A DNA stretch of 7,770 nt from positions 1-7,770 of the forward strand of contig CAIYWM010000757.1 in assembly GCA_903929895.1 (NCBI GenBank), read 5' to 3'. Both the position numbers and the translations under genes were made by a program. Within the stretch, counting starts at the first letter, position 1; each line of letters opens with the position of its first letter. This DNA comes from an uncultured Alphaproteobacteria bacterium. Lineage in GTDB: Bacteria; Pseudomonadota; Alphaproteobacteria; Reyranellales; Reyranellaceae. Below, in pieces: positions 7,125-7,770 of the stretch. Under the pieces are notes generated by a model. The model was not told the origin of the DNA. It saw nothing but the letters and a program-made list of their open reading frames with translations, and searched no databases.

Positions 7125-7770
7125 TCAGTCCTCGGCGTAGATGTCGCGATCCTTGGTCTCCGGCATGAAGAGCAGGCCGATCACCAGGGTCATGCCGGCC
7201 ACCGCGATGGGATACCAGAGACCGGAGTAGATGTGACCGGTCGCCGCCACGATGGCGAAGGCGGTGGGCGGCAGGAAGCCGCCGAACCAGCCGTTGCCGA
7301 TATGGTACGGCAGCGACATGCCCGAGTAGCGGATGCGGGTCGGGAACAGCTCGACCAGCAGGGCCGCGATCGGTCCGTAGACCATCGTCACGTAGATGAC
7401 GAGGATGGTCAGGATGACGATGACCATCGTCATGTTGACCTGCTTGGGGTCGGCCGCGGCCGGATAGCCGGCAGCGCGGATGCCGGCGGTCGCTTCGGCG
7501 TTGAAAGCCCGCTCCTTGGCCGCGCCCTCGGCTCCCGCCTTCGCCTTGTCGAAGGAGGTCACCAGCTTGTCGCCGATCTTGATCTGCGCCGGGGTGCCGG
7601 CCGGGGCGGACTGGTTCGAGTAGTTCACCGAGTTGCGCGCGAGGAACGACTTGGCGATGTCGCACGAGCTGGTGAACGAGGCGGTGCCCGTCGGGTTGAA
7701 CTGGAACGAGCACTCGTTGGGATCGGCGATCACCACGACCGGAGACTTCTCGATCGCGGCGTTGAGCGCC
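7125..7770 (-). CDS. MFS transporter, metabolite:H+ symporter (MHS)-like, C-terminal part
   Basis: The reading frame is open to the right edge, so the N-terminal part lies outside the window; the visible part is about 214 residues. Three membrane segments are evident: [17 protein letters not shown] (near 7353-7427), [17 protein letters not shown] (near 7236-7298) and [17 protein letters not shown] (near 7164-7226). These are taken as helices 10-12. [20 protein letters not shown] between the first two is the typical MHS/ProP-type loop, and the tail PETKDRDI is the common MFS C-terminal motif. Before helix 10 lies an unusually long polar segment (at least 110 residues, 7437-7770) containing two cysteines in NECSFQ and SSCDIA. 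By topology it should face the periplasm. The substrate (probably an organic acid, osmolyte or similar solute) cannot be assigned. The gene ends at a strong terminator. Confidence 0.9.
   Translation of the reverse strand, partial: ALNAAIEKSPVVVIADPNECSFQFNPTGTASFTSSCDIAKSFLARNSVNYSNQSAPAGTPAQIKIGDKLVTSFDKAKAGAEGAAKERAFNAEATAGIRAAGYPAAADPKQVNMTMVIVILTILVIYVTMVYGPIAALLVELFPTRIRYSGMSLPYHIGNGWFGGFLPPTAFAIVAATGHIYSGLWYPIAVAGMTLVIGLLFMPETKDRDIYAED

Noticed and set aside
5459..7168. 569-codon open frame on the plus strand
   Set aside because: It runs antisense through ppa, the intergenic gap and the autotransporter passenger. Its translation is rich in Arg, Gly, Asp and Val with no domain, and opposite-strand open frames are common in GC-rich DNA.
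1..7770. CRISPR array, tRNA, rRNA, insertion sequence or toxin-antitoxin pair
   Set aside because: No regularly spaced repeats, cloverleaf-like sequence, transposase or small paired genes were seen on either strand.

Overview
This 7.8-kb window is a GC-rich proteobacterial chromosome segment in which every credible gene lies on the minus strand. Read in transcription order (right to left) it holds: the 3' end of an MFS transporter (7770-7125), a family I inorganic pyrophosphatase (ppa, 7033-6500), a large type V autotransporter (6319-3428), the Hsp90 chaperone HtpG (3348-1441), a Tat-exported TctC/Bug-type solute-binding protein (1314-325) and the 5' end of an amidohydrolase-2 family hydrolase (314-1). 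No rRNA, tRNA, CRISPR array, insertion sequence or phage gene was seen. Coding density is high and no gene-free stretch exceeds 300 bases.

The organism is most likely an alphaproteobacterium. The evidence is the base composition, the style of the Bug, amidohydrolase and autotransporter proteins, and a match upstream of htpG to the alphaproteobacterial heat-shock (RpoH) promoter pattern. A soil or plant-associated Rhodospirillales or Hyphomicrobiales member would fit, but the genus cannot be fixed from this window.

The genes form independent units. The MFS gene ends at a strong, probably bidirectional hairpin terminator (7067-7109). ppa starts only about 40 bases beyond it, with a very compact leader and no good Shine-Dalgarno. 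The 180-base gap between ppa and the autotransporter contains a 16-base palindrome and a cluster of inverted copies of CCGGTCG. The 79-base gap between the autotransporter and htpG carries the RpoH-like promoter. The 126-base gap between htpG and the Bug gene carries an 8-bp inverted repeat touching the ribosome binding site. Bug and amidohydrolase genes are 10 bases apart and look co-transcribed, as expected for capture and hydrolysis of an unknown organic acid or lactone-like substrate.

Most of the window is housekeeping (ppa, htpG) or common accessory metabolism. The least ordinary element is the autotransporter. Its passenger seems to combine about six irregular HAF-like repeats with a short beta-helix, and its only mature cysteines are a CxxxC pair just before the barrel. 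No multi-gene system that is clearly new was found.
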